NCBI RefSeq assembly: GCF_033958435.1
Contig: NC_134137.1
Span: 111,672,501-111,736,500 of the forward strand
Reading direction: 5' to 3'
From: Carettochelys insculpta
Lineage: Eukaryota; Chordata; Testudines; Carettochelyidae
Length of the DNA: 64,000 bases
Positions 12,035-22,956 of the stretch are shown here, piece after piece. Every line of letters begins with the position of its first letter. The first letter of the stretch is position 1. The notes under the pieces are model-generated. The model was not told the DNA's origin, ran no database searches, and was given only the letters and a program-made list of their open reading frames with translations. The translations under genes and the position numbers were made by a program.

Positions 12035-13200
12035 GCTCCCTTTGAGAAGTGATCCACGGGACCTCTCAAAGCTGTTGGTCTTCTACCCAGACCTCTTCCA
12101 CTCTGTCAGCTGCTTTCAGCCACCAGGTCATTGGGTCCACTGTGGGGGAGACCTCACGGAACCCCTGCGACACAGCCCGCATCTTCATGTGCAAGTGGTA
12201 GAGTTCTTCTTGGTGCACTGGAGGTTGGTCCTGGGAGAAGTCACCAAAATTGGAGACCTGGACTATGACTGGGGAGACTGGGTGGGGGCCCTGGTGCTCT
12301 TGCCCAGCACATGAGGTTCTCCACCCTCTGCACTTCCCAGGAGGTGAGGGCCGCCTTATTGCCCACTGCTTGAGTCTACCTCAGCCAGGTCTTGTGAGAG
12401 AGTACACCCCACCCTGCTCTCACCTCTGGCCCTCCAGATTTCTCTGTAGGCCCATGAACCTGCCTGCCTTCCCAGCCTCCTCCCCCTCATCAACTGAGCT
12501 GGCTGCATGCTTTGCAACTGGTCCCCTTCTGAACCACTCCTAACATCATCTGTACATGCTTGTGCTCCACACAATCTACTTCTCCACTGTCATGTCCTGC
12601 CCAGACACCAAATGGTGGGAACTTTTACCACCAGCAGAGGGTGGGAGCCCCAGTGGGCCTGCCTGTACTCTACCCTAGTCCTATGGCTCACTAGGGACAT
12701 CAGCTGGAGGATCGTCCATGGGCGGTGAGCACAGGCATGTACTTGGCACAGTTCATCCCATCCCTAATACTTGCTCCTTCTGTGGTGTGAGGGAGACTCT
12801 GGCACACATTTATCTTGAGTGTGCCAGGTTACAGCCCATCTTCTGGCTCCTGCTGAAATTCTGGCTGCACTTCTTCCCACACCTCCTGATCCTCTCACAC
12901 CCCATCCATAGTCCCACAAAGTTGCGGGACCTTCTTGTCAGCCTCCTGGCTGTGGCCAATGTGGCCCTTACAAGATCAGGGAGAGGAGGCTGGCTGACGG
13001 GAGGGACTGCTACTGTGGAGCCTACTTCCGTTCCTTGATCCATTCACTACTCTGGGCAGAGTTTCTCTGGGCAGTGTCCTCTGGCTCCCTTGATATCTTT
13101 GAGGAGCAGTGGGCGCTGTTTCGGGCTTTGTGCTCAGTATTGCCTTCCGGCTCCCTCATTTAGCCCTATGACCTCAAAACCCCTCTCTGTTTTCTTTTTA
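12035..13200 (+). pseudogene. LINE ORF2 C-terminal part with zf-RVT motif (L1/Tx1-like)
   Basis: The best block, 12718-13038, holds NTCSFCGVRETLAHIYLECA, a zinc knuckle of form C-x2-C, E-T-x2-H, C, as in the zf-RVT domain that follows the reverse transcriptase in Tx1/L1-like and some plant-type LINEs. Upstream in a second frame is DISWRIVHGR, the usual segment before the knuckle, so a frameshift lies near 12715. Downstream, LLVSLLAVANVALTRS and an EEQW-like block near 13110 close the protein. GC content is higher than in the flanks. The 5' part of the element is absent. Confidence 0.65.
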
Positions 13201-13472
13201 GTTGTCCCCAAATTCATTTGGGGACCATGTTCTTTTAGTGGATTCCCCCTAGTCACAGGGGAACATGTAGCTGTGGGTGGGCTTACACTTGCCCACTGTC
13301 TCGGTCTCCAACAGGATTAAAAGAATGAGTGAGTAGACACACACACTCTAACACTTATAAATTAGCAGAGGAATCATCAGTTTCTCTCTTCAATACGTCT
13401 ATAACTTTGGCTTCATGATTAATAATGTAAATAATTCACACTATTAAAAGCATACTGGAAAGGTACTTTTAA

Positions 13473-13908
13473 TGGCCGTGTCTACACTGCCACCCTCCTT
13501 TGAAGGAAGAATGGTAATTAGGGCATTGGGAGTTTACTAATGAAATACACAGCACTTCATTAATCAAATTATCCCCCCCTCCAGGGCAACTTTGAAGTTT
13601 TAAACTTCGAAGTACTAGCACATGTCTAGCCGTGTCTCACTTGCTGGTACTTCGAAGTGCGGGGGCAAAATTTTGAGGAGTAAAGGGACTTTGAAGTTGC
13701 CCTGGCACTTCAAAGTACCAGCGGATGAGCCGCGGCTAGACGTGTGCTGGTACTTCGAAGTTTAAAACTACAAAGTTGCCGCGGGGGGGGGGGGGGTGTA
13801 ATTTGCTTAATGAAGTGCTGCGTATGCAGTGCAGCACTTCATTAGTTAACTCCCAATGCCCTACTTACTATCCTTCTTTTGAAGGAAGGTGGTAGTGTAG
13901 ACAAGCCC
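13473..13908. mobile_element. Long-palindrome MITE B
   Basis: About 436 bp. The arms (about 13474-13565 and 13817-13908) are inverted copies: the left begins GGCCGTGTCTACACTGCCAC and the right end reverse-complements to GGGCTTGTCTACACTACCAC, and both continue through AGGGCATTGGGAGTT and AGCACTTCATTA. Inside is a second palindrome built on TACTTCGAAGT. A run of 14 G lies at 13783-13796. Ends resemble Harbinger-type MITEs (GTCTACACT). A target duplication is not clear. Confidence 0.8.
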
Positions 13909-14323
13909 TTTGTGTAGTAAGTATTATATTGAGTGAAACACTAGCAAAGGGATTTCTAGCTGTCACTTGAAACATATTACAGTAAATTATAACTGAACAC
14001 AAATTTAATCCAAAGTGATGTGAAATTTAAGAATTGTTTTGCACAAATTTAATGTTTCCTTCACACATGCTACATTAAGTTCATTTTATATAATGTTAGG
14101 AATGATATAATGAAAGAATATGTAGTCTTTCACCTTAAAGTATTAATCAGCTCACATCCAATGTTTTATAATAAATAAGCACCAATTTTTATGTTAATTA
14201 ACTTTGAAGCATCTGATTATGTTTTTTGTTTTTGTGAAGATATGTATGTGTCTTAGAAAGGTTATGACATAACAAAATGTTGCACTAGATCTAACAATCA
14301 TAAACAGATCTATTGATAGCAAC
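13909..14323. other. No gene or repeat recognised
   Basis: AT-rich spacer between a MITE and the Penelope foldback. The short minus-strand open frame at its right end runs into the foldback and is not coding. Confidence 0.4.
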
Positions 14324-14335
14324 ATATTTAAAGTG

Positions 14336-14537
14336 TCAAGTATCGGAGGGGTAGCCGTGTTAGTCTGGATCTGTAACAGCAACGAAGGGTCCTGTGGCAC
14401 CTTATAGACTAACAGAAGAGTTTTGAGCATGAGCTTTCGTGAGCACAGACTCACTGTGAAGTGAGTCTGTGCTCACGAAAGCTCATGCTCAAAACTCTTC
14501 TATTAGTCTATAAGGTGCCACAGGACCCTTCATTGCT
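14336..14537. mobile_element. Penelope-like tail foldback, unit 1, with 12-bp target duplication
   Basis: Two head-to-head copies of a Penelope-like 3' tail. The arms 14378-14454 and 14461-14537 (77 bp each, 6-bp spacer) are inverted repeats with two mismatches by my reading. The left, minus-oriented copy continues to the tail end (GACTAACACGGCTACCCC on the minus strand). The right copy stops at ATTGCT. The direct repeat ATATTTAAAGTG flanks the whole unit (14324-14335 and 14538-14549), so it went in as one molecule. The arm contains GTGAG, CTCAC and GAAA as in a hammerhead stem II, but the core before it is CTGTGAA. Confidence 0.85.
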
Positions 14538-14549
14538 ATATTTAAAGTG

Positions 14550-14916
14550 AAGATGTCTTCATATTTTCTGCATAAATGATCAGAACTTAAAATGTATGTT
14601 GCCTTTTGGTTCTTTGATACTGACTGTGAAACCGGGTCTCTTATACAACACATAAAATGGCAGGGTTTACCAAGTGAAAATTAAAATTAATTTCTGGCAC
14701 ATCAAACTTTCTTGTTCAGGAGCCATTTTCCTCCAAATTCCTACTAATACACTATAGTCATAGAGCATTGTAGAAAGAATATAGAAAGAGGAAAATGTGT
14801 TAGGGGTGGATTACTAACTTCATAATGTGTATTGGAGACTTCAGTATGAGATAAATCCAAATGATGCATTCATTGTCTCTATCATATTTACAATATAGTT
14901 GAACCACTGGCTTGGG
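14550..14916. other. No gene or repeat recognised
   Basis: AT-rich spacer between two insertions. Confidence 0.4.
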
Positions 14917-15260
14917 CAGGGGTTGGCAACCTTTGGCTTTTCGCCCATCAGGGTAATCCACAGGTATGCCATGAGAGATTTTGCTTATGTTGACCTTCTA
15001 CAGGCATTGCACCTGCCCCCCGCAGCTCCCAATGGCCACGCTGTGTTGTTTCTGGACAACTGGAGCTACAGGAAGTAAAGGCCAGCACATCCTTGCAACT
15101 TGTGCCTCTTTCTGAAGCTCTCATTTTCTATAAATGCTGAGCCACAGCCACTGGGAGCTGCAGGGGCCATGCCTGCGGATGGTCAGCATCAGCAAAATGT
15201 CTTGCAGCTCACCAGCAGATCAGGCTGACAGGCCAAGAGCCAAAGATTGCAAACCTCTAG
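14917..15260. mobile_element. hAT-type MITE
   Basis: A 344-bp non-coding element. The left end CAGGGGTTGGCAACCTTTGG and the right end, reverse-complemented as CTAGAGGTTTGCAATCTTTG, are imperfect inverted repeats that continue for about 40 bp. The CAGGGGT start is typical of hAT elements. The flanking octamers GGCTTGGG and TCTTGTGT agree only partly, so the duplication is weak. Confidence 0.7.
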
Positions 15261-16639
15261 TCTTGTGTGACTTCAAAGGAAATATAAATCTCATATATAC
15301 TTGTTACTTATTATATCCATATAGCATTTAGAAGCTCCACTTATGAACCAGAACTGTTGTACTAGATGCAGTATACACACAACAGAAACAAAGTATATGC
15401 ATTAAAGGTCTTTCAGTCTAAGTGCATGTTAGTCAAAAGACAACCTATGAATACAAACAGATAGAGGAGGACATGGAAAAAATGAGGTAATTTGGAAAGC
15501 ATGTTAAGGTATGGTCACATTTTACTAGGGGCTACACATTGCCATATTTTGTAGTCCTCAGTGCAAAGGAGAATTTTCAACGGAATTTTGAGGAAGGAAA
15601 ATGAGTTAGCTTTGCAGATATTTATGGGGAGCTACCTAAGCATGGTAACAGTATGGGGGAAAGCACAAAGATGTTTGAAAATGCAATTAATGGATAATGA
15701 AGTCTGTTTGGAGATGGGAGCTAACTGTTTGATAGTCAATGAGAAATTATAGTCATTTAAGATAAAACAAATTCTCTATACTGAGCATGGTTAACTTTAT
15801 ACATTTGGAAATGTTATGGTTTAGAATCATTCACATTCCCCATGGGACAGATGCTACATCCTTTGAGAAATCACCTAAGTAACAGCATAAATGGTTCTGT
15901 AAATTCCCAGTTAAATGGACACTTGATCATGCCAACTGTGATTCAGGGATGAGTTCATTAGTAGCACTTAATTAAAGTTCATTATTAGCCTGCATGCAAC
16001 CTTCACTCTCTGTTACATGTGCTAAGAGGTTCAGTATATCTGGTTGCATATTTAAACTTCCCACTTTAAAAACATGTATTGAAAGCCTTTAGTTGAATGA
16101 GGTGCACTTAGCAAAAATTGATAGCTATAGGAAGCTCTTTGGTAAACTAGCTCATTCAAGAGACGTGATTATTTTATCTTTGTCTATTTCCCTTTAAAAT
16201 ATTTTAAACCATCGTTGACATAAAAGTAGACACAAGGGAAGAAAGCTGTGCATTTTGGAATGTTTACATCAAAGATCTAGCCCTTTTGTTATTCAGAAGT
16301 AAAGGTAACTTGCTGGTAATTTTTAGCATACAAGACAGTAGAAATGATTTCTGTGAATCTTATTTTTTTTGTTACAATACACAGAAAATGAAATACGCTG
16401 GAGCAATCAATTTATCCATCTCTAAAATGATGCTAAGAATAATTTGCCCTCCTCTAGTGCTTCCTATCTGACTTCATCAAAGTACCTGACAAACACATTG
16501 TCTAAGACTCTCAGTACTAGTGTGTATGTGATAGGGAAGTATTATTGTCATTTGAAAATTTTGAGGCATACAGGGTATATTTACGTAAGGATAAGGCATA
16601 TCCAGAGCTGGACTGGGTCAGCTGATTCAGGCTTGTGGG
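15261..16639. other. No gene or repeat recognised
   Basis: AT-rich, with no coding or terminal-repeat signal. Open frames are under 70 codons and carry no motif. Confidence 0.45.
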
Positions 16640-17823
16640 GCTCAAGCTGTATAGAAATAAAATTTGCTATGTAGACCATCAGGGGAAGTTGAGTTAGATA
16701 AAACATCAAAGTATGTAAAAGAGTCCTTATAATGGGACAGGTAATTGCTGTCCCTGTTCAAACCACATGTTAGTGTGCCACATTTGAATATGAATGTTAG
16801 TTCTGAGCATTTCCTCTGTAGACAGTTGTTTAAGTCCCTTTTCAGTAGAACACAAACTCTCAGGTCTTTAACAGAATGGCCCACCCCATTAAGGTGCTGG
16901 CTGGCAGGTTTGTGTATTTGGAGATTTTAATGTCTTTTCTATGTCAATTCATCCTTTGTTCAAGAGTGTTTGCAGTCTGTTCTATATATATGGTGTGTGG
17001 GCATTATTTTCACATGACAGCATATATGATGTTTCTTGAGGAACAGGAGAATGTGCCTGTGATTCTGTAATTACCAGGTTATGTCCAGTGATGGTATCTC
17101 CAGAATAGGTATGTGGACAAAGTGGGCAATGGGGCTTGTTGCAAGGAAAAGTTCCAGGGTTAGTATTATAGTGGTATAGCCTTGGTTGCTAGTGAGAATC
17201 CTCTTAAGGTTGGGAGGCTGTCTATAGGAGAGAACAGGCCTGTCACCTAGGGCCTTCTGGAGTGTGGCATCATGATTAAGGATAAGATGTAGGTTTTTAA
17301 AGATGTGGTGCAGTGGTTTGAGTTGGGGCTGTAGGTAATGACAAGTGGTGTTCTGTTTTTGGCTTTTGGGGCCTCTTTTAGAGCAGTTGGTTTCTGAATA
17401 TTCTTCTGGCCTTGTTGATTTGTTTTTTTTTTTACTTCTTCTGGTGGGTGATTCAGGTTTATGAATATTGGTAAAGATCTTGTAGTTTTTGGTCCCTGTC
17501 AATGGGATCAGACCAGATGTGATTGTATCTCAGACTTGACTATAAACAATGGACGTGTTGTGTGTGCAAGATGGAATCTAGAAGCATGTAGGTAAGTGTA
17601 ATGGTCAGTGGGTTTCCAGTAGACAGTGGCATTGATCAGGCCATCAGCGATTTGTACTGTAGTGTCCAGGAAATGGATTTCTCATGTGGAGTGGTCAAGG
17701 CTGAAGTTGATGGTGGAGTGCAGGCTGTTAAAGTCTCTGTGGAATTCTTCTAGAGTCTTTTTACCATGTGTGCAAATAATAAAGATGTAATTGAAGTATC
17801 GTAAGTAAAGGAGGGCTAATAGG

Positions 17824-18343
17824 TAAGGTGACCATCCATCCTGTATTGGGCAGGATGGTCCCACATCTGGGACACCAAAAAGATGTCCTGACTTATTTTT
17901 TAAAAGCAATTAATTGTTCTGTAGTTGTGCTATCCATTCCCTTCTTCTGCCAGCAGCTGCACAGGCAGAGGTCACTTCCCCAAGCATCAGGAAAGCAGGG
18001 AGAACGTGGGCAGCTGTTGCTTCCCCAGGGCTCTTGGGGATTGCTGGTGGCTGCCCCTTCCCCAGACTCCCAGGGAGCACTGGGGGCTGCTGCTTCTCTG
18101 GGGTTCCAGGGGATCGCTGGCAGCTGCCACTTCCCTGGGCTCCCAGGGATCGCTGAGGGGCTGCCACCTCCCTGGGACTCCCAGGGCACTCTGAGAGCTG
18201 CAGTTTCTCTGGGGCTCCGGGGTAGGGCCAGCAGCTTCTGCCTCCTTTTCCAGCTCCCTGGAGCTTGACGGAGCTGGGAGAAGCCGCCCCTTCCCACATA
18301 TCTCACTGTGCCTTATTTGGAACAGGGAGATATGGTTGCCCTA
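17824..18343. mobile_element. hAT-like non-autonomous element nested in PLE1
   Basis: A 520-bp element with short inverted ends: TAAGGTGACCATCC on the left, and the right end reverse-complements to TAGGGCAACCATATC. It is flanked by CTAATAGG (17816-17823) and GTAATAGG (18344-18351), an 8-bp duplication with one change, which fits hAT. Removing it with one flank copy rejoins the PLE frame (SHSLLALLYLRY). The inside is GC-rich and carries a minisatellite. A fragment of what looks like the same family lies at 24983-25115. Confidence 0.75.
18013..18222. repeat. GC-rich minisatellite, about 39-bp period
   Basis: Five to six degenerate units of the pattern CTGCCNCTTCCCTGG, CTCCCAGGG, then a variable CACTG or GATCGCTG piece. 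They explain several overlapping Pro/Gly/Ser-rich open frames on both strands, which are not genes. Confidence 0.7.
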
Positions 18344-19260
18344 GTAATAGGGAATGAGAGCTGAGGAATCATCGTTCCAAGTCAGTCATAAATATATTAG
18401 CATATTGTGGGGCCGTGCAGGTTGCCATAGCAGTGCAACTAATCTGGAGGTATAAATTGTCCCTAAATTGGAAATAATTGTGGTGAGAAAAAAGTTATAT
18501 AGGTCAGACACCAGACTGACTGTGGTAATATCAGAGATGGTATTGATGATCACTTGTAGTACATCTTCATGTGGAATATTGGTATAGAGAGCCTCTACAT
18601 CCATGCTGGAAGGATGTTTTGAGGAAGTTCTCTGATGCTTTGCAATTTCCTCAGGAAGTCAGTGGTATCTCAGAAATAGCTGGGGATGTTGGCGGCATAG
18701 GATTTGAAGAGGGAGTCTACATAGCTGGATAGTCTGGCAGTAAGCGTGCCAACACCTGAAATGATAGGGTGTCCTGGGTTTTCAGGTTTGTGGATTTTGG
18801 GAAGTAAATAGAATAATCCAGTTTGGGGCTGAAATGGTGTGTCTGAGTGAATAAGGTCCCCAGTAGAGGCATGGAGTTCCTTAAGTAGATGGTGCAGTTT
18901 CTTTTGGAATTCCAAAGTGGAATGAGAGAAGAGAGATCTGTAAAATATGGTGTTGGAGAGTTGTCTGGCTGCTTCATGTTCATAGTCCGACTTATTCATG
19001 ATGACAGCACCTTCTTTGTCAGCTGATTTGATTATAATGTCTGGGGTTTTTTTGGGAGCCTCTGGACAACATAGTGTTCAGCATAATTGAGATTGCATCT
19101 CATTTGGTGTTGGTAGTTGGCGGGGGGGGGTCAAGCAAGTCAGAGTAATATTCATAGGTGTGTTGGAAGAATTCCTTTAGATGGAGATGGTGAAAGAAGG
19201 CTTCAAGGTAACCATAGAATTGTATTAAGTTCATGGAGGAAATGGTGCAGAAAGAAAGAC

Positions 19261-20000
19261 CCTTCCTTTACTTGTGACACATCAATTACATCTTTATCAT
19301 TAGGATCCATGGCAAAGAGACTCTAGAAGAATTCCACAGAGACTTTAACAATCTGCACTCCACTATCAACTTATGCTTTGACTTTTCCACACAAGAGATC
19401 CATTTCCTGGACACTACAGTACAAATCACTTATGGCCTGATTAAGACCACTCTGTACGGGAAACCCACTGACTGCTACACTTACCTACATGCTTCTAGCT
19501 TCTGTTCTGCACCCATGACATGATCCATCATTTATAGTCAAGCCCTGAGATTTTGTGTTCTACTGAAAAAGGACTTTAACAACCGTCAGCAGAGGGAATG
19601 CTCAGAACTAACATTCATATTCAAATGTTACACATTAACACATGGTTTGAACAGGGACAGCAATTACCTGATCCATTATAAGGATTCTTTTACATACTTC
19701 GATGTTTCATCTAACTCTGAACTTCCCTCCCCACCTGCTCGCTCCCCCATCCCTCTGTTCTTCTGATTTGCCAACTTAGATAACAATTTTTCTGATTTGT
19801 CAACCTTGATAACAATTGTTGGACCTCTGTGCTTTATATATTGAGTCTGTTCTGGTAAGGCTATGATCTGAAGAAGTGGTTCTGTCCCATGAAAGTTCAT
19901 CACCTAATAAATTATTATGTTAGACCTTAAAGTGTTACATGACTGTTGTTTTGTTTTGATAGAATACAGACTAACAAGGTTACCTCTCTGTCACTATACT
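19261..20000 (+). pseudogene. Penelope-like element (PLE1, plus copy), 5'-truncated
   Basis: This copy starts at the RT active site, in the opposite orientation to its neighbour. From about 19267 it reads L-Y-L-stop-H-I-N-Y-I-F-I-I, so the catalytic DD is NY, as in the minus copy. It continues through KETLEEFHRDFNNLHSTIN, FLDTTVQI, KPTDCYTYLHAS and a TGA, then FKCYTLTHGLNRDSNYL, HYKDSFTYFDV and SPPARSPIP. The nuclease part is missing between LHAS and the C-terminus. The 3' tail has CTGAAGA, a stem and GAAA (19868-19894), AATAAA and the terminal ACAGACTAACAAGGTTACC. Confidence 0.8.
19868..19904 (+). ncRNA. Hammerhead-ribozyme-like motif in PLE1 tail
   Basis: CTGAAGA (19868-19874) fits the hammerhead core CUGANGA. 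A short hairpin (GTGG, loop, CCCAT) follows, then GAAA at 19891-19894. Helix III (GTTCATCAC) is weak, so activity is doubtful. Confidence 0.4.
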
Positions 20001-20609
20001 ATTTATATTTTTGCTATGAGTTTGTAGGAATAAACCTTTTCTTGCATCTGTCTGTAAAATAAATCATGATATTTTAATGCACAGATAGTAAACACCTGAA
20101 TCTTAGTAGCGTGCCTTGCCAGATATTCCTTTGTGCAAAGGGGCCTCTCCAGCATTAAGTACTTGTCTTCAGTGTCTGAAAAAGTAGATTACAGTTTCAA
20201 ACATAATTGCTTAGTGCCTGGTGAAGTGTAGCTGAATCACAGTACTGAGCATAGATCAGGTCACTTAGTAGAGATGGAGGCCAAAAAAGCACCGATAACA
20301 AGCCAATTGGTCAGGAAGGGGCAATTTATTTCTTCAGAAAGATTATACAGCACTGTTTCCAGGGCAGGCATTTCTGTATTTCAGGGCAAGTAAACTAGTC
20401 ACTATTCAGGGAAAGGACAAAAACTAATTTTGAGATTCTTCTAAGGCAATGCCTGTTAAACAGATTAAAAGCCTGTGTAAGCAAAATATCATTTGCTAAT
20501 AGTTGGAGAGAAAAACTGTGTCTTTTTGTAAGGAAGGGAAGGGAACTAATAAAAGGAACATTCAGTTGGAAAGATCAGAGCATTTTTGATAAAGGAGAAA
20601 AAAAACTCA
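20001..20609. other. No gene or repeat recognised
   Basis: AT-rich spacer between the PLE and a MITE. Confidence 0.4.
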
Positions 20610-20612
20610 TAA

Positions 20613-20987
20613 AGGCTGCATCTACACTAGCAAGTTCTTTCAAACAATTTTTCGAAAGAAGGGAGCTCTTTTGAAGGATCCCATGAAGTGTCTACACACA
20701 AAAATTGTTCTTTCAAAAGTCAGTCAAAAGAATGTGTGCTCCTTTCAAAACTGCTCTTTTTTTCCCATTTCAGGAAGAGCGCCCCTTTCAAAAGAAAACG
20801 TGTAGATGCTCCGCAGGCCCTTTGTTTTGAGAGAGCAGTCCACATGGGGCCTGATTTTTTGATCCCTGGCCTGTTCTTTTGAAAGAATGAGGGCGGGGTG
20901 GAGGCTCTCTTTTGAAAGAGGTTCTTTCAGAAAAGATCTTCCTGGAAGAGCTTCTTTCGAAAGAACTCTGTAGTGTACATGAAGTCA
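20613..20987. mobile_element. Harbinger-type MITE A (copy 2)
   Basis: A 375-bp sister of the element at 2666. It is flanked exactly by TAA (20610-20612 and 20988-20990), the 3-bp duplication of PIF/Harbinger. The left end AGGCTGCATCTACACTAG and the reverse-complemented right end TGACTTCATGTACACTACAG form the inverted ends. Inside are several TTTCGAAAG or TTTTGAAAG blocks in both orientations and the shared piece GAAAACGTGTAGATGCTCC. Confidence 0.85.
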
Positions 20988-21701
20988 TAAGGTTTGCTGC
21001 ATCAGTGGTACCTGACTGGTCCTTGAGCTGGGTTTTACAGCTTTGGAGTGTGTTCTCAGGGTGGTGGATTGAGGAGTGATCTTGAGGGGTTGTGCCAGAT
21101 ACTATGGAATAAGGAGCTGTGGACCAACCGTGCTTAGGACAAGGGAAACTGATTCCAAACTGGGGCAGACTGAGCTCACTAAGGCTTTTTAGGTGCATCG
21201 TCTAGAAGGTAACTCTGTTGTCAAACCTGCACTCTCTCCCTTCAGAGTACATGTTGCAGTTCCCTTGCCTGTGCACGAAGGTCGGTGTGAAAAGAGAGAG
21301 TGGGGTTGGAACTCATAAGCCAGCCTCACTTAAATCCATTCATATGTGAAGGTCTCTCTCTCGACACTAAAAATTTATCTCTTCATGAAAATCCTATGGC
21401 GATAGGCAAGTGATGTCAGATGCTGGCGGAAGCACTGGAAGCATTTAGTCACAAAGCTGCAGGTAGGCAGCCCAGGAGTGATGGTTGTCTGTCTGCTGAA
21501 CTGGAACAACAGCAGCTTCCATATCCACAGGGGTCAAAGCAGCCCTACTTCGGGACAATGCTGATTTCTTTGAAAGAAGAAGAGAGAAAACAATTCCTAA
21601 ACACAGCTTGTTCCAATTGCTCCCTGTCAGTTAACCACAGCCAACTGGATATCCAGTTTTTGCAGTCACAAGAGAAAACCAATGATGAAACAGAAAAATA
21701 G
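20988..21701. other. Unassigned; open frame 21420-21701
   Basis: A plus-strand frame from 21420 to TAG at 21699-21701 (93 codons, Gln/Glu/Ser-rich) is in frame with the LINE endonuclease that starts just after its stop. It may be the decayed N-terminal lead of that LINE ORF, but I recognise no motif in it. Confidence 0.35.
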
Positions 21702-22077
21702 AAACTACTCCTTGTATCCCGGAATGTATACACGCTTCTTGATCATGAGGATCACCGTGAACACAGGACAGAAATCACTGGTAGAGAACTTGCATGCTAT
21801 AAAATTGATGTTGCAGGTTTAAATAAAACATGTATTTCTGGTACCACCAAGTTCACAAAGGTTGGAACAGGCTATTCATATTACTATGTGGGCTACCCTT
21901 AGGATCATCCAAGGCAAGCTGGAGTTGGCTTCACCATCAGGACACCACTAGTCCCCCAGCTTGAGTCTGAGCCACATTCCATCAGTCCTCACCTTATGGC
22001 CACAAAGTTTAGACTGAAGCAGGGACAATGCCTTGTACTTTTTAGTGCATATGCATCCACCTTGCTGAGGGAAAAAT
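21702..22077 (+). pseudogene. LINE APE-type endonuclease fragment (RTE-like)
   Basis: The frame reads SRNVYTLLDHEDHREHRTEI, GRELACYKIDVAGLNKT, GTGYSYYYVGYP, a TAG at 21900-21902, then QAGVGFTIRTPLVPQLES and LVLFSAYAS. This matches the apurinic-endonuclease domain that opens ORF2 of the LINE family seen at 9565-10449: N-V-R-T-L-L start, AALSETR block, AGVGF and the SAYAP motif that positions catalytic residues. Here SETR reads NKTC and AYAP reads AYAS, so activity is lost. Confidence 0.7.
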
Positions 22078-22348
22078 GAGCACAATCATTGCCTGTTTTT
22101 AACGAATCAAACAGTACTGATCAGTGTCATTTGTGCTGTGCAATTCATTGTACATTTTAACCAGATGCCTCTTTATTTTTGATTGCATTATTGTGTGACA
22201 CCCTGCCCAATCAATGCCTACTTGAAGATTATATCCTGATGCTGTCCCAAAGCCTAACCCTTTGTAGATTTAAGCCAGTGTCTTGTTTACGTGGATTTCA
22301 GTGAGAAGGAGATGGGAGAGATCAATATTATTTTATAATCTATTTGTG

Positions 22349-22377
22349 GTTGTGTGTGTGTGTGTGTGTGTGTGTGG
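22349..22377 (+). repeat. (TG)n microsatellite
   Basis: An almost perfect run of about 14 TG units. Confidence 0.95.
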
Positions 22378-22393
22378 TTTGCAAGTAGTTAAC

Positions 22394-22612
22394 CGAAGGG
22401 TTACCAAACTGAGGTCGGGGGTCATGAGACTATTACATTGGAGGTCGTGAGCCATCATCCTCCACACCCAAACCCTTTTTCAGCTCCAGCATTTATAATA
22501 GAGTCAAATATAAAACATGCCTGCTCTATTGATAATGGGGGAGTTACACTCAGAGACTTGTTGGGTGAGAGGTGTTACCAGAGGAAAAGTCTGAGAACCA
22601 CTGGGCTAATTC
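22394..22612. mobile_element. hAT-like short element
   Basis: The left end AAGGGTTACCAAACTGAGG and the right end, reverse-complemented as CCCAGTGGTTCTCAGACTTT, resemble the CAGTGGTTCTCAAACTTT-type ends of hAT elements. The interior is about 200 bp without coding. Boundaries are approximate. Confidence 0.45.
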
Positions 22613-22944
22613 CAACAGAAACAGACTGCATGTATGACGAGACATGGACAATAGTTGCAACTAGCTCCATTTGCCAGTGCTTTGAGGACAATGCAGGAGG
22701 CAGTGCGTTCTGACGCTGTACCTCCCCCATTCTGAGGTGAACTCTTTGGATGGTAAGACACTTGGGGAAGTACCATGTACACTAGTCTAACCACGTTTGA
22801 GAGGCACAGGGAAGGACAAAGGTAGAAGCAATCCCTGAAGACGAAGAAGATGAGCAGGAGGGAGGTAAAGACTGTGGTAGAGCAGAGTGTCCTTTCCCTG
22901 AAGCAGAGTTGTGGGTGTCTCGATAAATTAGGCAGACTGTAACT
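22613..22944. other. No gene or repeat recognised
   Basis: Short spacer before the second Penelope foldback. Confidence 0.4.
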
Positions 22945-22956
22945 TTAGATAAGACA

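Larger units (their letters stand above)
16640..19260 (-). pseudogene. Penelope-like element (PLE1, minus copy), RT plus GIY-YIG, broken
   Basis: Read on the minus strand from about 19260. There is an N-terminal block (HLHLKEFFQHTYEYYSDLL), then 18999-18670 with FYLLPKIHKPENPG and the PIISGVGTLTARLS block, then 18604-18386 with MDVEALYTNIPHED, the PLE RT palm signature. After a 520-bp insertion comes LRYFNYIFIICTHGK, where the catalytic IDD is replaced by FNY, then LEEFHRDFNSLHS. At about 17280-17200 comes LGDRPVLSYRQPPNLKRIL. Near 17000-16860 lies a GIY-YIG nuclease relic (TIYIEQTANTLEQRMN then a stop, HRKDIKISKYTN), with YIG changed to YIE. The end is HSVKDLRVCVLLKRDLNN. PLEs encode an RT fused to this nuclease. 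Stops and shifts make it inactive. Confidence 0.85.

Noticed and set aside
17828..18306. Pro/Gly/Ser-rich ORFs of 129-146 codons on both strands
   Set aside because: They are produced by the 39-bp GC-rich repeat inside a non-autonomous hAT-like element.
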